DNA from: Aminobacter ciceronei | GTDB taxonomy: Bacteria > Pseudomonadota > Alphaproteobacteria > Rhizobiales > Rhizobiaceae | Assembly (NCBI RefSeq): GCF_014138625.1 | Contig: NZ_JACJHY010000012.1 | Span: forward strand, 104,005 to 168,004 | Reading direction: 5' to 3' | Length of the DNA stretch: 64,000 nucleotides | Shown here: piece after piece, positions 45,433 through 57,248 of the stretch | How the letters are laid out: every line of letters starts with the position of its first letter | Numbering within the stretch: position 1 is the first letter of the stretch | Notes under the pieces: model-generated | Seen by the model: only the letters and a program-made list of their open reading frames with translations | What the model was told of the DNA's origin: nothing | Databases searched by the model: none | Translations under genes and position numbers: made by a program

Positions 45433-46107
45433 ATGAACCGCCTATTGCTCAAGATCGCCTCTGTCCTGGCATTCGCCGCCATGGCATGGATTGCACCAGC
45501 CGCAGGAGAAAACATGCTCGAACGTGAATTGCATGCAAGCGCGAGCAAGGGTGACGCGACAGCTGTCCGCGACCTGCTTGCAAAGGGCGCCAGCATCGAC
45601 GCACGCGACGACAGCGGCCGCACCGCACTTCTGCTCGCCACCCACGGCAACCAGATCGAAGCTGCCAGGGTGCTGATCGACGCAGGCGCCGACGTCAACG
45701 CCAAGGATGCCATCAATGACAGCCCGTATCTTTATGCCGGCGCACGCGGACACCTCGAGATCCTGAAGATGACGCTGGCCCACGGCGCCGATCTCAAGAG
45801 CATCAACCGCTATGGCGGCACCGCCCTGATCCCGGCCGCCGAACGCGGTCATGTCGAAACCGTGCGCACGCTGATCGAGGCCGGTGTCGAGGTCGACCAC
45901 GTCAACAAGCTCAACTGGACGGCTCTGCTGGAGGCGATCGTACTCGGCGATGGCGGTCCCCGCCACGTCGCGATCGTCAAGTTGCTCGTCGACGCCGGTG
46001 CTGACGTCAACCTTGCCGACGGCGACGGCGTAACGCCGCTGCAGAACGCACGCAGGCACGGCTTCACCGAGATCGAGAAGGTCCTGGTTGCCGCCGGCGC
46101 CCGCTGA
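45433..46107 (+). CDS. Exported ankyrin-repeat protein
   Basis: 224 aa with a Sec signal peptide (MNRLLLKIASVLAFAAMAWI, cleavage near APA-A). The mature part is about five ankyrin repeats of 33 residues: ARDDSGRTALLLATHGNQIE, NAKDAINDSPYLYAGARGHL, NRYGGTALIPAAERGHVETV, NKLNWTALLEAIVLGDGGPR and LADGDGVTPLQNARRHGFTE. Ankyrin arrays bind other proteins; this one is placed in the periplasm. It is followed ten bases later by a deaminase gene with its own strong ribosome-binding site. Its partner is unknown. Confidence 0.9.
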   Translation: MNRLLLKIASVLAFAAMAWIAPAAGENMLERELHASASKGDATAVRDLLAKGASIDARDDSGRTALLLATHGNQIEAARVLIDAGADVNAKDAINDSPYLYAGARGHLEILKMTLAHGADLKSINRYGGTALIPAAERGHVETVRTLIEAGVEVDHVNKLNWTALLEAIVLGDGGPRHVAIVKLLVDAGADVNLADGDGVTPLQNARRHGFTEIEKVLVAAGAR

Positions 46108-46117
46108 GGAGGCCGAA

Positions 46118-46588
46118 TTGGACAAGTCGAGTGAGTTCCTTTGCCATGCAATCGAGCTGGCGCGCGCGAACATTTCGAGAGGTGGCCGTCCTTTCGGAGC
46201 GGTTGTGGTCAGGAACGGAGAGGTCGTCGCCTGTGGCGTCAATGAAGTGCTCTCGTCCAATGATCCGACTGCCCATGCCGAAATGTCGGCCATCCGGGCG
46301 GCAAGTCAGGCCCTGGCCTCGCCACGGCTCGACGGTTGCACAGTCTATGCAAGCGGCCATCCTTGCCCGATGTGCATGGGCGCGATGCGCATGGCCGGCA
46401 TAACCGAAGTCGCATATGCATATTCGAATGACGACGGCGCGCCCTATGGCCTGTCGACGGCAGCTGTCTATGCCGACCTGGCGCGGCCAGCGACCGAACA
46501 GACGATGAAAGTCGCATATCTCCCGGTGCGCCCGCGGGACCACCAGCATCTTTACGCCGAGTGGCAGGCTGCACAGTCCCAATCCTAG
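46118..46588 (+). CDS. Nucleoside deaminase of the cytidine deaminase-like fold (guanine deaminase/TadA type)
   Basis: 156 aa. The zinc motifs are complete: [12 protein letters not shown] (His and the catalytic Glu) and [17 protein letters not shown] (PCxxC). Length and the HPCPMCMGA variant favour guanine deaminase of the GuaD type or a related nucleobase deaminase over tRNA adenosine deaminase. The TTG start at 46118 is backed by GAGGAGG five bases upstream, a near-perfect ribosome-binding site. It lies ten bases after the ankyrin gene. It precedes a CoA transferase gene by 79 bases; how the three relate is not clear. Confidence 0.85.
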   Translation: MDKSSEFLCHAIELARANISRGGRPFGAVVVRNGEVVACGVNEVLSSNDPTAHAEMSAIRAASQALASPRLDGCTVYASGHPCPMCMGAMRMAGITEVAYAYSNDDGAPYGLSTAAVYADLARPATEQTMKVAYLPVRPRDHQHLYAEWQAAQSQS

Positions 46589-46667
46589 GCTCTTCACCCC
46601 AATCCGGCCGGAAGGTTTCACAAGCCCTTCCGCCAGCCTCTCGTTTTCGCCACAAGGAGTGCGGACC

Positions 46668-47759
46668 ATGACCAAACCGGCAACCGGCCCGCTTGCCGGG
46701 CTTCGCGTCGTCGAATTCGTCGGTCTCGGACCTGCACCCTTCGCCGCCATGCAGTTCGCGGACATGGGGGCCGACGTCATCCGCATCGCGCGCCCGGAGG
46801 CCACGCCAAAAATTCCCGATCCGATTTCGGGACGCGGGCGTCCAACCGTGGAGGCCGATCTCAAGGATCCCGTCCAGGCCGAGATGGTTCGCACACTCTG
46901 CGACAGTGCCGACGCCCTTATCGAAGGGTTCCGGCCGGCTGTCATGGAACGGCTGGGGTTGGGACCTGATGTCCTGCTGGAACGCAATCCGCGTCTCGTC
47001 TACGGCCGCATGACGGGGTGGGGGCAGACAGGTCCGCTGGCAACCCATGCGGGCCACGACATCAACTATATTGCCATATCAGGCGCGCTCGCGGCGATAG
47101 GCCCCGCCGGCCATCCCGTGCCGCCGCTCAACCTCGTCGGCGACTTCGGCGGCGGCGCCATGTTCCTCGTCTCCGGCATGCTCGCGGCCCTGCTGTCGGC
47201 GCAGCGTACAGGCACCGGGCAAGTCGTCGATGCTGCCATTTGCGACGGCACCGTCCAACTGATGACCATGGCTTACGACCTGGCCTCCGCCGGCCAGTGG
47301 CAGCCCCAGCGCGCAGCCAATCTGCTCGACGGCGGCGCGCCCTACTACTGCACCTATGAATGCGCAGACGGCAGGCATATCGCCATCGGTCCGATCGAAC
47401 CGCAGTTCTTCGAACTGTTCCGCCAGGCCATCGGGCTGGACGACACCGCCCACGCCCTGCGCGCCGACCGGCGCAATTGGCCAGCACTGAAAGACGAGAT
47501 CGCAGCGCTGATCATCAGACGCCCAAGCTCCGAATGGCTGGCTCTGCTGGAACACTCCGACGCCTGCGTTTCACCGGTGCTCGACCTTCACGAGGCGGCG
47601 CAACATCCTCATCTCATCGCCCGGAAAAGCTTTGTTCAACTGAACGGGCTGACACAACCAGCTCCGACCCCGCGCTTTTCCGGCACGCCGACCGAGGCGC
47701 GCGCCCGACCTCGAGAGGTGCTGCCGCTGGCCGAGGCGGTCAGGGCGTGGAGCGGCTAA
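46668..47759 (+). CDS. Family III CoA transferase / alpha-methylacyl-CoA racemase-like protein
   Basis: 363 aa. Family III features: [55 protein letters not shown] and [20 protein letters not shown], with [16 protein letters not shown] carrying the catalytic Asp, as in Amacr. Substitution of KSGD by HDINYIA is typical of the racemase group. It probably racemises branched 2-methylacyl-CoA or moves CoA between acids. The ATG at 46668 has AAGGAG upstream. It is the last plus-strand gene before the convergent atp operon, whose terminator lies about 45 bases further. Confidence 0.88.
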   Translation: MTKPATGPLAGLRVVEFVGLGPAPFAAMQFADMGADVIRIARPEATPKIPDPISGRGRPTVEADLKDPVQAEMVRTLCDSADALIEGFRPAVMERLGLGPDVLLERNPRLVYGRMTGWGQTGPLATHAGHDINYIAISGALAAIGPAGHPVPPLNLVGDFGGGAMFLVSGMLAALLSAQRTGTGQVVDAAICDGTVQLMTMAYDLASAGQWQPQRAANLLDGGAPYYCTYECADGRHIAIGPIEPQFFELFRQAIGLDDTAHALRADRRNWPALKDEIAALIIRRPSSEWLALLEHSDACVSPVLDLHEAAQHPHLIARKSFVQLNGLTQPAPTPRFSGTPTEARARPREVLPLAEAVRAWSG

Positions 47760-47805
47760 CTCCAGCTCGCGAGCTCTCCACCCCAGCCGACAGACCCCCA
47801 AAATG

Positions 47806-47834
47806 CAAAAAGCCGCCGGTGGAGCCGACGGCTT
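47806..47834 (-). terminator. Rho-independent terminator of the atp operon
   Basis: On the minus strand AAGCCGTCGG pairs with CCGGCGGCTT (one mismatch) around a five-base loop and is followed by TTTTTGCATTTT. It lies about 40 bases beyond the atpC stop codon. Confidence 0.8.
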
Positions 47835-47874
47835 GAGCAATTCTGTCGAACGTGCCTGACCCGGCGAGAAATCC

Positions 47875-48273
47875 TCAGATCGCGGCTTCCAGGGTCGAAA
47901 GGTGGTTGAGATAGGCTTCCGCCTTGGTGCGGGCCTGGTCTTCCTTGGCGTCGGCGACGTCCTCGCGTGCGTCCTGGATGCGCCGCAGCAGTTCGGCGCG
48001 GTCGATGTCCTTCACCGGCGTCGCCGATTCGGCAAGCAGCGTGCAGCCTGCCGGGACGATGTCGGCGAAACCGCCAAACACGACGTAGCGCTCTTCCTTG
48101 CCGCCAACGGCCTTCACCGTCACGACGCCCGGCTTGATCGTGGTCATGACAGGCGCATGGTTGGCCATGACAGTCATTTCGCCTTCCGCACCGGGAATGA
48201 CGACGGACTCGACCTGCTCCGAAACGAGCAGACGCTCGGGCGAGACCAGTTCGAATTTGAATGCTTCAGCCAT
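47875..48273 (-). CDS. atpC: ATP synthase F1 subunit epsilon
   Basis: 132 aa, membrane-extrinsic central-stalk subunit. The beta-sandwich N-domain reads KFELVSPERLLVSEQVESVV, PGAEGEMTVMANHAPVMTTI and VFGGFADIVPAGCTLLAESA; the two-helix C-domain is shorter than in E. coli. It is the last gene of atpHAGDC, 104 bases after atpD, and is followed by a terminator. Confidence 0.97.
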   Translation of the reverse strand: MAEAFKFELVSPERLLVSEQVESVVIPGAEGEMTVMANHAPVMTTIKPGVVTVKAVGGKEERYVVFGGFADIVPAGCTLLAESATPVKDIDRAELLRRIQDAREDVADAKEDQARTKAEAYLNHLSTLEAAI

Positions 48274-48377
48274 GGTGTCTCACAAATGCTTGGACGGAGT
48301 TCCGAGCAGACCTGCCCGCAACTGGGCAGTCATCGGTGCAACAGCGCGGACCATGGGCCCGCGCTGCGGCGTTATGA

Positions 48378-49928
<1,551 letters not shown>

Positions 49929-49989
49929 TTAACCTCTGTGTCCGTTCGTTGTTTCACGCGGACCCGCCTTGCGGCGAGCCATCACGTGG

Positions 49990-50874
49990 CTAGAGCGCTT
50001 CGGCGCCCGAAATAATCTCGATCAGTTCCTTGGTGATCTGGGCCTGACGCTGGCGGTTGTACGTGATCGTCAGCTTGTTGATCATGTCGCCTGCGTTGCG
50101 CGTGGCATTGTCCATCGCGCTCATCTTGGCACCCATCTCGCCGGCAGCATTTTCCAGCAGCGCCCGGAAAATCTGCACCGAGATGTTGCGCGGAATGAGA
50201 TCGCCGAGGATTTCGCCCGGCTCCGGCTCGTATTCGTAGACCGCACCGCCGCTGGTCGCGGCATCGGCGCCGGCCGAAGGAGCGGCGGCAGGAATGACCT
50301 GCTGCGCGGTCGGAACCTGGCTGATCACCGACTTGAACTCGGAGTAGAACAGCGTGCAGACATCGAAGCCGCCCTGGTTGAACAGGGTGATCACCTTCTT
50401 GGCGATCATGTCGGCATGGACGAAGCCAACCTGCTTGGCGTCGCGCAGTTCGACGCGGTCGATGATCAGCGAGGCGAAGTCGCGACGCAGGACATCGTAG
50501 CCCTTCTTGCCGACGGTGATGATCTTGACCGTCTTGCCCTGGCCCTGGAGCTTGCGGACATGGTCGCGAGCCAGACGCGAAATCTGGCTGTTGAAGCCGC
50601 CGCACAGGCCGCGCTCGGCCGTGCAGACGACGAGCAGATGCACGTCGTCCTTGCCGGTGCCGGTCATCAGCGCCGGAGCATCGCCACCGCCACCGACAGC
50701 CTGGGCGATATTCGCGAGAACCGCACCCATGCGCTGCGAGTAGGGACGCGCGGCTTCCGCAGCTTCCTGGGCGCGACGCAGCTTCGCCGCGGCGACCATC
50801 TGCATCGCCTTGGTGATCTTCTGCGTCGCCTTGACCGAGGCGATACGGTTGCGGAGGTCTTTTAGCGAGGCCAT
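49990..50874 (-). CDS. atpG: ATP synthase F1 subunit gamma
   Basis: 294 aa, the rotor shaft. N-terminal [20 protein letters not shown] and the C-terminal helix [40 protein letters not shown] are the two long coiled-coil helices. Between them the alpha-type insertion with [20 protein letters not shown] is present. It starts 16 bases after atpA. Confidence 0.97.
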   Translation of the reverse strand: MASLKDLRNRIASVKATQKITKAMQMVAAAKLRRAQEAAEAARPYSQRMGAVLANIAQAVGGGGDAPALMTGTGKDDVHLLVVCTAERGLCGGFNSQISRLARDHVRKLQGQGKTVKIITVGKKGYDVLRRDFASLIIDRVELRDAKQVGFVHADMIAKKVITLFNQGGFDVCTLFYSEFKSVISQVPTAQQVIPAAAPSAGADAATSGGAVYEYEPEPGEILGDLIPRNISVQIFRALLENAAGEMGAKMSAMDNATRNAGDMINKLTITYNRQRQAQITKELIEIISGAEAL

Positions 50875-50890
50875 GCCTTATCCGTCAGTG

Positions 50891-52420
50891 TCAGGCGAAG
50901 TTTTTCGCGAAAGCGTCGATGTGCCCCTTGAGCTTGCCGCGGAGATCGTCGCTAAGCGCCTTCTCCGTACGGATGCCGTCGAGAACGTCTTTGCCTTCCG
51001 AGCGCATGTAAGCCAGCAGGCCCTGCTCGAACTTGCCGACCTGGTTGAGGGCCAGCTTGTCGAGATAGCCGTTGACGCCGGCGAAGATCACCGCCACCTG
51101 CTCTTCGGTCTTGAGCGGCGAGAACTGCGGCTGCTTGAGCAGCTCGGTCAGGCGCGCACCGCGGTTGAGCAGACGCTGGGTGGCCGCGTCGAGGTCGGAA
51201 CCGAACTGCGCGAAGGCAGCCATTTCGCGGTACTGCGCGAGCTCGCCCTTGATCGAGCCTGCAACCTGCTTCATCGCCTTGATCTGGGCCGACGAGCCGA
51301 CGCGCGACACCGACAGACCGACGTTCACGGCAGGACGGATGCCCTGGAAGAACAGATTGGTCTCGAGGAAGATCTGGCCGTCGGTGATCGAGATCACGTT
51401 GGTCGGGATGTAGGCCGAGACGTCGTTGGCCTGCGTTTCGATGACCGGCAGAGCGGTCAGCGAGCCGGCGCCGTTTTCGTCGTTCAGCTTGGCCGAACGC
51501 TCAAGCAGGCGCGAGTGCAGGTAGAAGACGTCGCCCGGGTAAGCTTCACGGCCCGGCGGGCGGCGCAGCAGCAGCGACATCTGGCGATAGGCGACGGCCT
51601 GCTTGGACAGATCGTCATAAGCGATCAGGGCATGCTTGCCGTTGTCGCGGAAGTATTCGCCCATGGCGCAGCCGGCGAACGGAGCCAGGAACTGCATCGG
51701 GGCCGGATCGGAGGCGGTGGCGGCGATGATGATCGAATATTCGAGCGCGCCGCGCTCTTCGAGCACCTTCACGAACTGCGCGACGGTCGAGCGCTTCTGG
51801 CCGACGGCGACGTAGACGCAGTAGAGCTTTTCCTTCTCCGGACCAGCGACGTGGATCGCCTTCTGGTTCAGGATGGTGTCGAGAATGATGGCGGTCTTGC
51901 CGGTCTGACGGTCACCGATGACCAGTTCGCGCTGACCGCGGCCGACCGGGATCAGGGCGTCGATGGCCTTGAGGCCGGTCGACATCGGCTCATGCACCGA
52001 CTTGCGGGGGATGATGCCGGGCGCCTTGACGTCGACGCGGCGACGCTCCTTCGCCTTGATCGGGCCCTTGCCGTCGATCGGGTTGCCGAGCGCGTCGACG
52101 ACGCGGCCGAGCAGCTCCGGACCGACCGGGACGTCGACGATCGCGCCGGTACGCTTGACGGTGTCGCCTTCCTTGATGTCGCGGTCGGCACCGAAGATGA
52201 CGACGCCGACGTTGTCGCTTTCAAGGTTCAGCGCCATGCCGCGGATGCCGCCCGGGAACTCGACCATTTCGCCCGCCTGGACGTTGTCGAGACCGTAGAC
52301 GCGGGCGATACCGTCACCCACCGACAGAACCTGACCGACTTCGGTAACTTCGGCTTCCTTGCCGAAATTCTTGATCTGGTCTTTCAGAATTGCGGAAATT
52401 TCCGCGGCGCGGATGTCCAT
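50891..52420 (-). CDS. atpA: ATP synthase F1 subunit alpha
   Basis: 509 aa, the non-catalytic nucleotide-binding subunit. P-loop [63 protein letters not shown] and the alpha signature [17 protein letters not shown] are all present. Its ATG overlaps the atpH stop by one base. Confidence 0.98.
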   Translation of the reverse strand: MDIRAAEISAILKDQIKNFGKEAEVTEVGQVLSVGDGIARVYGLDNVQAGEMVEFPGGIRGMALNLESDNVGVVIFGADRDIKEGDTVKRTGAIVDVPVGPELLGRVVDALGNPIDGKGPIKAKERRRVDVKAPGIIPRKSVHEPMSTGLKAIDALIPVGRGQRELVIGDRQTGKTAIILDTILNQKAIHVAGPEKEKLYCVYVAVGQKRSTVAQFVKVLEERGALEYSIIIAATASDPAPMQFLAPFAGCAMGEYFRDNGKHALIAYDDLSKQAVAYRQMSLLLRRPPGREAYPGDVFYLHSRLLERSAKLNDENGAGSLTALPVIETQANDVSAYIPTNVISITDGQIFLETNLFFQGIRPAVNVGLSVSRVGSSAQIKAMKQVAGSIKGELAQYREMAAFAQFGSDLDAATQRLLNRGARLTELLKQPQFSPLKTEEQVAVIFAGVNGYLDKLALNQVGKFEQGLLAYMRSEGKDVLDGIRTEKALSDDLRGKLKGHIDAFAKNFA

Positions 52421-52980
52421 CAGCCGACCTCTTTCAGTGCAAGCTTGAGCGAATTGAGTTTGGTTTTGAGCGACGTATCGATCTGGCGCGAGCCCATCTT
52501 CACGATCAGGCCGCCGAGCAGCGAAGGATCGACCGCGACCGAGATCGCCACGTCCTTGCCGGCGACACTCTTCAGCGCCGACTTGAGTTCCGTTTCCTGC
52601 GCCGCGGTCAACGCATGCGCCGAAGTCACCTCTGCCGAGGTCTCGCCACGATGCTCGGCGGCGATCTGGCGGAACGCCTTGATCATGCCGGGCAGTGCGA
52701 ACAGGCGGCGATTGCGCGCCACGAGGCGGAGGAAATTGCCGGCCAGGCCGGTGATCTTGGCCTTGTCGGCGATCGCCGAGATGGCCCTTTCCTGATCTTC
52801 GCCGGAGAACACCGGGCTCTTGATCAGGCGATCCAGATCAGCACTGCCGTCAAGCAGCACCGCGAAACGACCGAGGTCGGCTTCTACCTTTGCAACAGCG
52901 CCTGCTTCGAGTGCGAGATCGAACAACGATCCCGCATAGCGCTCAGCAACACCGGAGATTGGCGAGGAAGATTGGGTCAC
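52420..52980 (-). CDS. atpH: ATP synthase F1 subunit delta
   Basis: 186 aa, the peripheral-stalk cap that joins F1 to the F0 b subunits. The six-helix N-domain begins [20 protein letters not shown]; the C-domain carries [20 protein letters not shown] and [20 protein letters not shown]. The start is GTG at 52980 (VTQSSSPIS). It heads the operon; F0 genes are absent, which is the alphaproteobacterial split arrangement. The promoter lies in the 238 bases upstream, which also hold a 14-bp direct repeat. Confidence 0.96.
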   Translation of the reverse strand: MTQSSSPISGVAERYAGSLFDLALEAGAVAKVEADLGRFAVLLDGSADLDRLIKSPVFSGEDQERAISAIADKAKITGLAGNFLRLVARNRRLFALPGMIKAFRQIAAEHRGETSAEVTSAHALTAAQETELKSALKSVAGKDVAISVAVDPSLLGGLIVKMGSRQIDTSLKTKLNSLKLALKEVG

Positions 52981-53126
52981 GGACCGTCTTTTCTCTTGTC
53001 TGACAGGCCGCAAGATTGTTGGCGCGAGTGTGAGACTCTAGCTAAATCTTTGACCTTACTGCGTTTTTTGACCCCGGAGCTCGCGACAGCCGCATCCCCC
53101 CGGCCGAAAGTCGATTGCCGTCTAGC

Positions 53127-53172
53127 ACAGGCTTTTGAGGACCGCAACACGTCCTCTAACAGGCTTTTGAGG
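53127..53172. repeat. 14-bp direct repeat upstream of the atp operon
   Basis: ACAGGCTTTTGAGG occurs exactly at 53127-53140 and 53159-53172, 32 bp apart (three helical turns), in the AT-poor region between atpH and the small membrane protein gene. It could be a regulator site for either unit or a chance duplication. Confidence 0.5.
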
Positions 53173-53218
53173 CACTATTGTCGCATCTTGCGCATCGGAG
53201 CTGTGGCTTGACGGCGAT

Positions 53219-53614
53219 TCACGGCCAGAAGCCGAAAACAAACCCAAGGGGTAGGGCCGCCAGCGCCAGTTCGACAACGATCGCCACCCAATTGTATGGG
53301 GTGTTGGCACCGTCCGACATCATGGCGACGATCCGGCCGAAGGCAGTGAACAGCCACGACACGCCGAGCGCCATGTAAAGCAATGGCTGGGCTAGCAGAA
53401 TCGCGCACAGCCCAACCCCGAGGAAGAAGCCGGCCATAGTGGCGCGACCCTGGGCGATGGCTTCCGGATTGTCCGGCCTTGCCTGCAGCCTGAGCAGGCG
53501 GAAGGCGATTCTCGGGGCAAAGAACAGGATGACGCCGAACAGCAGCGTGACCGCCGCCGAGCTCCACGCCAGCCACTCGCCCTGGCTCGCCGGCCACGGA
53601 AATGCGAACTCCAT
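53219..53614 (-). CDS. Four-helix membrane protein of unknown function (DUF4345-like)
   Basis: 131 aa with four hydrophobic helices (about residues 16-34, 60-78, 82-100 and 106-128), tryptophans at the interface, and the sequence GFFLGVGLCAILLAQPLLYM, LGVSWLFTAFGRIVAMMSDG. The layout of four helices with an AFGR segment after the third resembles DUF4345, by memory only. GGAGGGG before the ATG at 53614 supports the start. It is divergent from a methyltransferase gene and lies upstream of, but apart from, the atp operon. Confidence 0.75.
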   Translation of the reverse strand: MEFAFPWPASQGEWLAWSSAAVTLLFGVILFFAPRIAFRLLRLQARPDNPEAIAQGRATMAGFFLGVGLCAILLAQPLLYMALGVSWLFTAFGRIVAMMSDGANTPYNWVAIVVELALAALPLGFVFGFWP

Positions 53615-53741
53615 ATTTCCCCTCCGGTCAGGCCTCGAATCCACAGGGATCATATCCGACGGTGTGTCGAGCGCCAGAGCGCAACTGGTGTGAACGGCCG
53701 AAACAAGTATGCTGCGGTCGGCGGGCCTGATGGAGGGGACC

Positions 53742-54260
53742 ATGGCCATACCGGCGCGAATAGTCTGGGCGATCAGTCACCTCGGCATTCAGCCAAGCGA
53801 CAGGCTGCTGGAAATCGGCTGCGGGCGGGGCATCGCCATGGCTGAAATCACGCCGCTGTTGACCGATGGTCACATTATCGGGCTCGATCGCTCGGACAGC
53901 GCCGTAAGCTCCGCCGACGAGAGAAATCGCGCAGCGATATCGGCCGGCAAGGCAGCGTTGGCGCAGGGGGCACTCGCGGATTGGAGCGGTGGCGGTCGGC
54001 ACTTCGACAAGATCTTCGCCATCAACGTCAACCTGTTCTGGCTGGAGGCGGCGCGCGAACTCAAGCTGATCCGGTCGCTGCTCGCCCCGGAGGGCAAACT
54101 GTACCTGTTCTTCGAGCCGCCAAGCGCCGGCCAGATCTCAGCTATCGCGCACGCCATCGAGGTGCGCCTCAAGGCGGGCGGCTATGTGCTGGAAAAAACC
54201 ATGTACGGCCCTGCAGCGACGCCGCCGCTGCTCGGCATGATCACCCGGCCCATGGCCTGA
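53742..54260 (+). CDS. Class I SAM-dependent methyltransferase
   Basis: 172 aa. Motif I RLLEIGCGRGIAMAEITPLL, the acidic motif II in IIGLDRSDSAVSSADERN and post-motif FDKIFAINVNLFWLEAAREL, LKLIRSLLAPEGKLYLFFEP identify a Rossmann-fold methyltransferase. No substrate domain is attached. The ATG at 53742 has GGAGGGG just before it; starts 21 or 33 bases upstream also exist. Its stop codon touches the convergent priA stop (TGATCA). The substrate is unknown. Confidence 0.88.
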   Translation: MAIPARIVWAISHLGIQPSDRLLEIGCGRGIAMAEITPLLTDGHIIGLDRSDSAVSSADERNRAAISAGKAALAQGALADWSGGGRHFDKIFAINVNLFWLEAARELKLIRSLLAPEGKLYLFFEPPSAGQISAIAHAIEVRLKAGGYVLEKTMYGPAATPPLLGMITRPMA

Positions 54261-56444
54261 TCACAGGAAACTCTGCGGATCGATGTCGACCTGCACGCGC
54301 ACCGATCCGCGCAGCTTGGGCCCGGCGGCAAGCAGCGCGCGGATGTAGCCCTGTATGTCGGCCTTCCTGTCGGCCTGGACCAGCAAACGGAAGCGATGGC
54401 GGCCGCCGATGAGCGCCAGCGGCGCCTCCGCTGGCCCGAGCACATGGACATCCTGCGCCACCTGGGCTGCGCGGCGCAGACCACGCGCATGGCTCTCGGC
54501 CTCGGGCCGCGTTGCCGCGCTGACGATGATGCCGGCGAGCCGGCCGTAGGGAGGCAGGGCGGAACGCTCGCGCTCGGCGATCTCACGATCGTAGAAGGCC
54601 TCCGAATCGCCCGAGACAATCGCCCGCATGACCGGATGGTCGGGCTGGAAGGTCTGCAGCAGGCCAAGGCTCTTCTTGCCGGTGCGCCCTGCCCGGCCGG
54701 TCACCTGCGACAACAGCTGATAGGTCCTCTCGGCGGCACGCGGGTCGCCATTCGCGAGGCCAAGATCGGCGTCGACCACGCCGACCAGCGTCATGTTCGG
54801 AAAGTTGTGCCCCTTGGCGACGAGCTGGGTACCGATGACGATATCGGCTTCGCCATTGGCGATCGCCTCCAGTTCCAGCCTGAGCCGTTTCACGCCGCCC
54901 AGCATGTCCGAGGACAGCACGATGGTGCGCGCGTCGGGGAAATGCGAAACCACTTCCTCGGCAATGCGTTCGACGCCCGGCCCGCAGGCGACGAGATGAT
55001 CGAAGGTGCCGCATTCCGGGCAGGCCTCGGGCCGCTTCTCGTTGTGGCCGCAATGGTGGCAGACCAACTGGCCACGAAAGCGATGCTCGACCAGCCAGGC
55101 CGAACAGACCGGGCAGCCGAAGCGGTGACCGCAGACCCGGCAGAGCGTCAGCGGCGCATAACCGCGCCGGTTGAGGAACAGCAGCGACTGCTCCTGCCGG
55201 CCAAGGGTTTCGCGCATCTTGCCGAGCAGCACCGGCGACAGGAAGCCGCCGCGCGCGGGTGGCGAGCGCCGCATGTCGACCGTCGCCAGCTGTGGCAGCG
55301 CCGCCTCGGCGAAACGGGCTGAAAGCACCGAACGCGCATACTTGCCCTGCTCGGCGTTGACCCGGCTCTCAACCGACGGCGTGGCTGACGCCAGCACGAC
55401 AGGAAAGCCGCCGATATGGCCCCGCACCACCGCCATGTCGCGGGCATTGTAGAAGACGCGGTCCTCCTGCTTGTAAGCAGGGTCATGTTCTTCGTCGACG
55501 ACGATCAGCCCGAGATTGTTGAACGGCAGGAACAGGGCCGAGCGGGCGCCAGCCACCACCCGCACGCCACCCTCGGCGACCTGGCGCCAGACGCGCTCGC
55601 GCATCCGCGGCGGCAGGTCCGAATGCCACTCGGCGGGCTTGGTGCCAAATCGGTTCTGGAAGCGCTCGAGGAAGGCCTGCGTCAGCGCGATTTCAGGCAG
55701 CAGGATCAGCACCTGCTTGCCTTTGTCGAGCGCCGCCGCCACCGCTTCGAAATAGACTTCCGTCTTGCCCGAGCCGGTGACGCCGTCGATCAGCGTGACC
55801 GCGAATTTGTCGGCCTCGACCTGGGCGCGCAAGCTTGCCGCGGTTGCCTCCTGGTCATTGGTGAGCTCTGCGCTGGTGTAGGACGTATCGGGCGGCGCCA
55901 CCACCGGGCGCGGCGGGATCATCACCGTCTCGAATACGCCTTGCGCCCTCAACCCGTCGATGACGGTGGAGGAAACGCCGGCAGCATGCGCCAGGCCCGA
56001 GCGCGTCCAGGCTATGCCGTCATTGGCCATTTCGAGCACACGGGCGCGCGCCGCAGTCATTCGGTCGGGCTCGCCGTCGCTGCGCTTGAGCCCTTCCGTC
56101 CAGGGCTCCGGATCGAAGGCCTCGGGCGCGCGCAGGATCATTCGCGCCACCATGCCGGGCGGCGACAGGGTGTAGTGGGCGATCCAGTCGACCAGCCGGC
56201 GCATCTCGTCATTGACGGGGGGACAATCGAAGACATGCGCAATCGGCCTGAGCTTCTTCGGATCGACCGCTTCGACCGGTCCGTCCCAGACGATGCCTGC
56301 CACCTCGCGCGGGCCGAGCGGCACGCGCACGATCGAGCCGGGCACCACCTGCATGCCGTCGGGAACGGCATAGGAGTAGGCGCGCTCGGCCGGCATCGGC
56401 ACCAGCACGGGGGCGGCCCTGGTTCTTGGCGAATCGGCGGTCAT
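54261..56444 (-). CDS. priA: Primosomal protein N' (replication restart helicase)
   Basis: 727 aa, standard length. The N-terminal DNA-binding domain (VLVPMPAERAYSYAVPDGMQ), Walker A GVTGSGKTEVYFEA, Walker B VVDEEHDPAYKQED, and the paired zinc cluster CRVCGHRFGCPVCSAWLVEH, CHHCGHNEKRPEACPECGT are all there, followed by IVIGTQLVAKGHNFPNMTLV and VTGRAGR. PriA restarts stalled forks. It is divergent from the transaldolase gene with 90 bases between starts and abuts the methyltransferase gene. It often neighbours atpH in alphaproteobacteria, as here. Confidence 0.97.
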   Translation of the reverse strand: MTADSPRTRAAPVLVPMPAERAYSYAVPDGMQVVPGSIVRVPLGPREVAGIVWDGPVEAVDPKKLRPIAHVFDCPPVNDEMRRLVDWIAHYTLSPPGMVARMILRAPEAFDPEPWTEGLKRSDGEPDRMTAARARVLEMANDGIAWTRSGLAHAAGVSSTVIDGLRAQGVFETVMIPPRPVVAPPDTSYTSAELTNDQEATAASLRAQVEADKFAVTLIDGVTGSGKTEVYFEAVAAALDKGKQVLILLPEIALTQAFLERFQNRFGTKPAEWHSDLPPRMRERVWRQVAEGGVRVVAGARSALFLPFNNLGLIVVDEEHDPAYKQEDRVFYNARDMAVVRGHIGGFPVVLASATPSVESRVNAEQGKYARSVLSARFAEAALPQLATVDMRRSPPARGGFLSPVLLGKMRETLGRQEQSLLFLNRRGYAPLTLCRVCGHRFGCPVCSAWLVEHRFRGQLVCHHCGHNEKRPEACPECGTFDHLVACGPGVERIAEEVVSHFPDARTIVLSSDMLGGVKRLRLELEAIANGEADIVIGTQLVAKGHNFPNMTLVGVVDADLGLANGDPRAAERTYQLLSQVTGRAGRTGKKSLGLLQTFQPDHPVMRAIVSGDSEAFYDREIAERERSALPPYGRLAGIIVSAATRPEAESHARGLRRAAQVAQDVHVLGPAEAPLALIGGRHRFRLLVQADRKADIQGYIRALLAAGPKLRGSVRVQVDIDPQSFL

Positions 56445-56534
56445 GACGCGTGACCTTGCCCCGAACTTGGTTTAGAGCAAAGGCCGACATGTGCGGTGTG
56501 CCTGAGGCACCCTTCCATCACCAAGGAGACAGTT

Positions 56535-57188
56535 ATGAAGTTTTTCGTCGACACCGCCGACGTGAAGGACATCCGCGAGCTCAACGAGCTCGGCCTTCTC
56601 GACGGCGTCACCACCAATCCGTCGCTGATCCTCAAGTCCGGCCGCAACATCGCCGAAGTGACCAAGGAAATCTGCGACATCGTCGAAGGCCCGGTCTCGG
56701 CCGAAGTCGCTGCCACCGAATATGCCGAGATGATGAAGGAAGCGGCGGTGCTGTCGAAGATCGCCGACAACATCTGCATCAAGGTGCCGCTGACGCTGGA
56801 AGGGCTCAAGGCCTGCCGCGCGCTGACCTCGGAGGGCCGCATGGTCAACGTCACGCTGTGCTTCTCCGCCAACCAGGCCCTGCTCGCCGCCAAGGCCGGT
56901 GCCACCTTCATTTCGCCCTTCATCGGCCGTCTCGACGACATGGCCGTCGACGGCATGGAGCTGATCGCCGAGATCCGCCACATCTATGACAATTACGGCT
57001 TCGACACCGAGATCCTGGCCGCTTCGATCCGCTCGACGGAGCACGTCAAACGCGCCGCCCTGATCGGCGCCGACGTCGCCACCATCCCGCCGGCAACGCT
57101 GAAGGCACTGGTCAAGCACCCGCTGACCGACAAGGGCCTCGAAATGTTCCTGGCCGACTGGGCCAAGACCGGCCAGAAGATCGGCTGA
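56535..57188 (+). CDS. tal: Transaldolase, small form
   Basis: 217 aa, the TalC/Fsa-type short transaldolase. The Schiff-base lysine is Lys83 in [48 protein letters not shown], and [40 protein letters not shown] are typical. It exchanges dihydroxyacetone units between sugar phosphates in the pentose phosphate pathway; fructose-6-phosphate aldolase activity is possible. The ATG at 56535 has AAGGAGA upstream. A terminator follows. Confidence 0.94.
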   Translation: MKFFVDTADVKDIRELNELGLLDGVTTNPSLILKSGRNIAEVTKEICDIVEGPVSAEVAATEYAEMMKEAAVLSKIADNICIKVPLTLEGLKACRALTSEGRMVNVTLCFSANQALLAAKAGATFISPFIGRLDDMAVDGMELIAEIRHIYDNYGFDTEILAASIRSTEHVKRAALIGADVATIPPATLKALVKHPLTDKGLEMFLADWAKTGQKIG

Positions 57189-57208
57189 TCTTCCAGCCAG
57201 AACGACGA

Positions 57209-57240
57209 AAGCCGGCGCCATCAGCGCCGGCTTCTTTGTG
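57209..57240 (+). terminator. Rho-independent terminator of tal
   Basis: AAGCCGGCGC and GCGCCGGCTT make a 10-bp perfect stem with a five-base loop, followed by TCTTTGTG. It lies 20 bases past the tal stop and 9 bases before the convergent lrp-type stop, so it may serve both genes. Confidence 0.75.
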
Positions 57241-57248
57241 TCTGCTGC

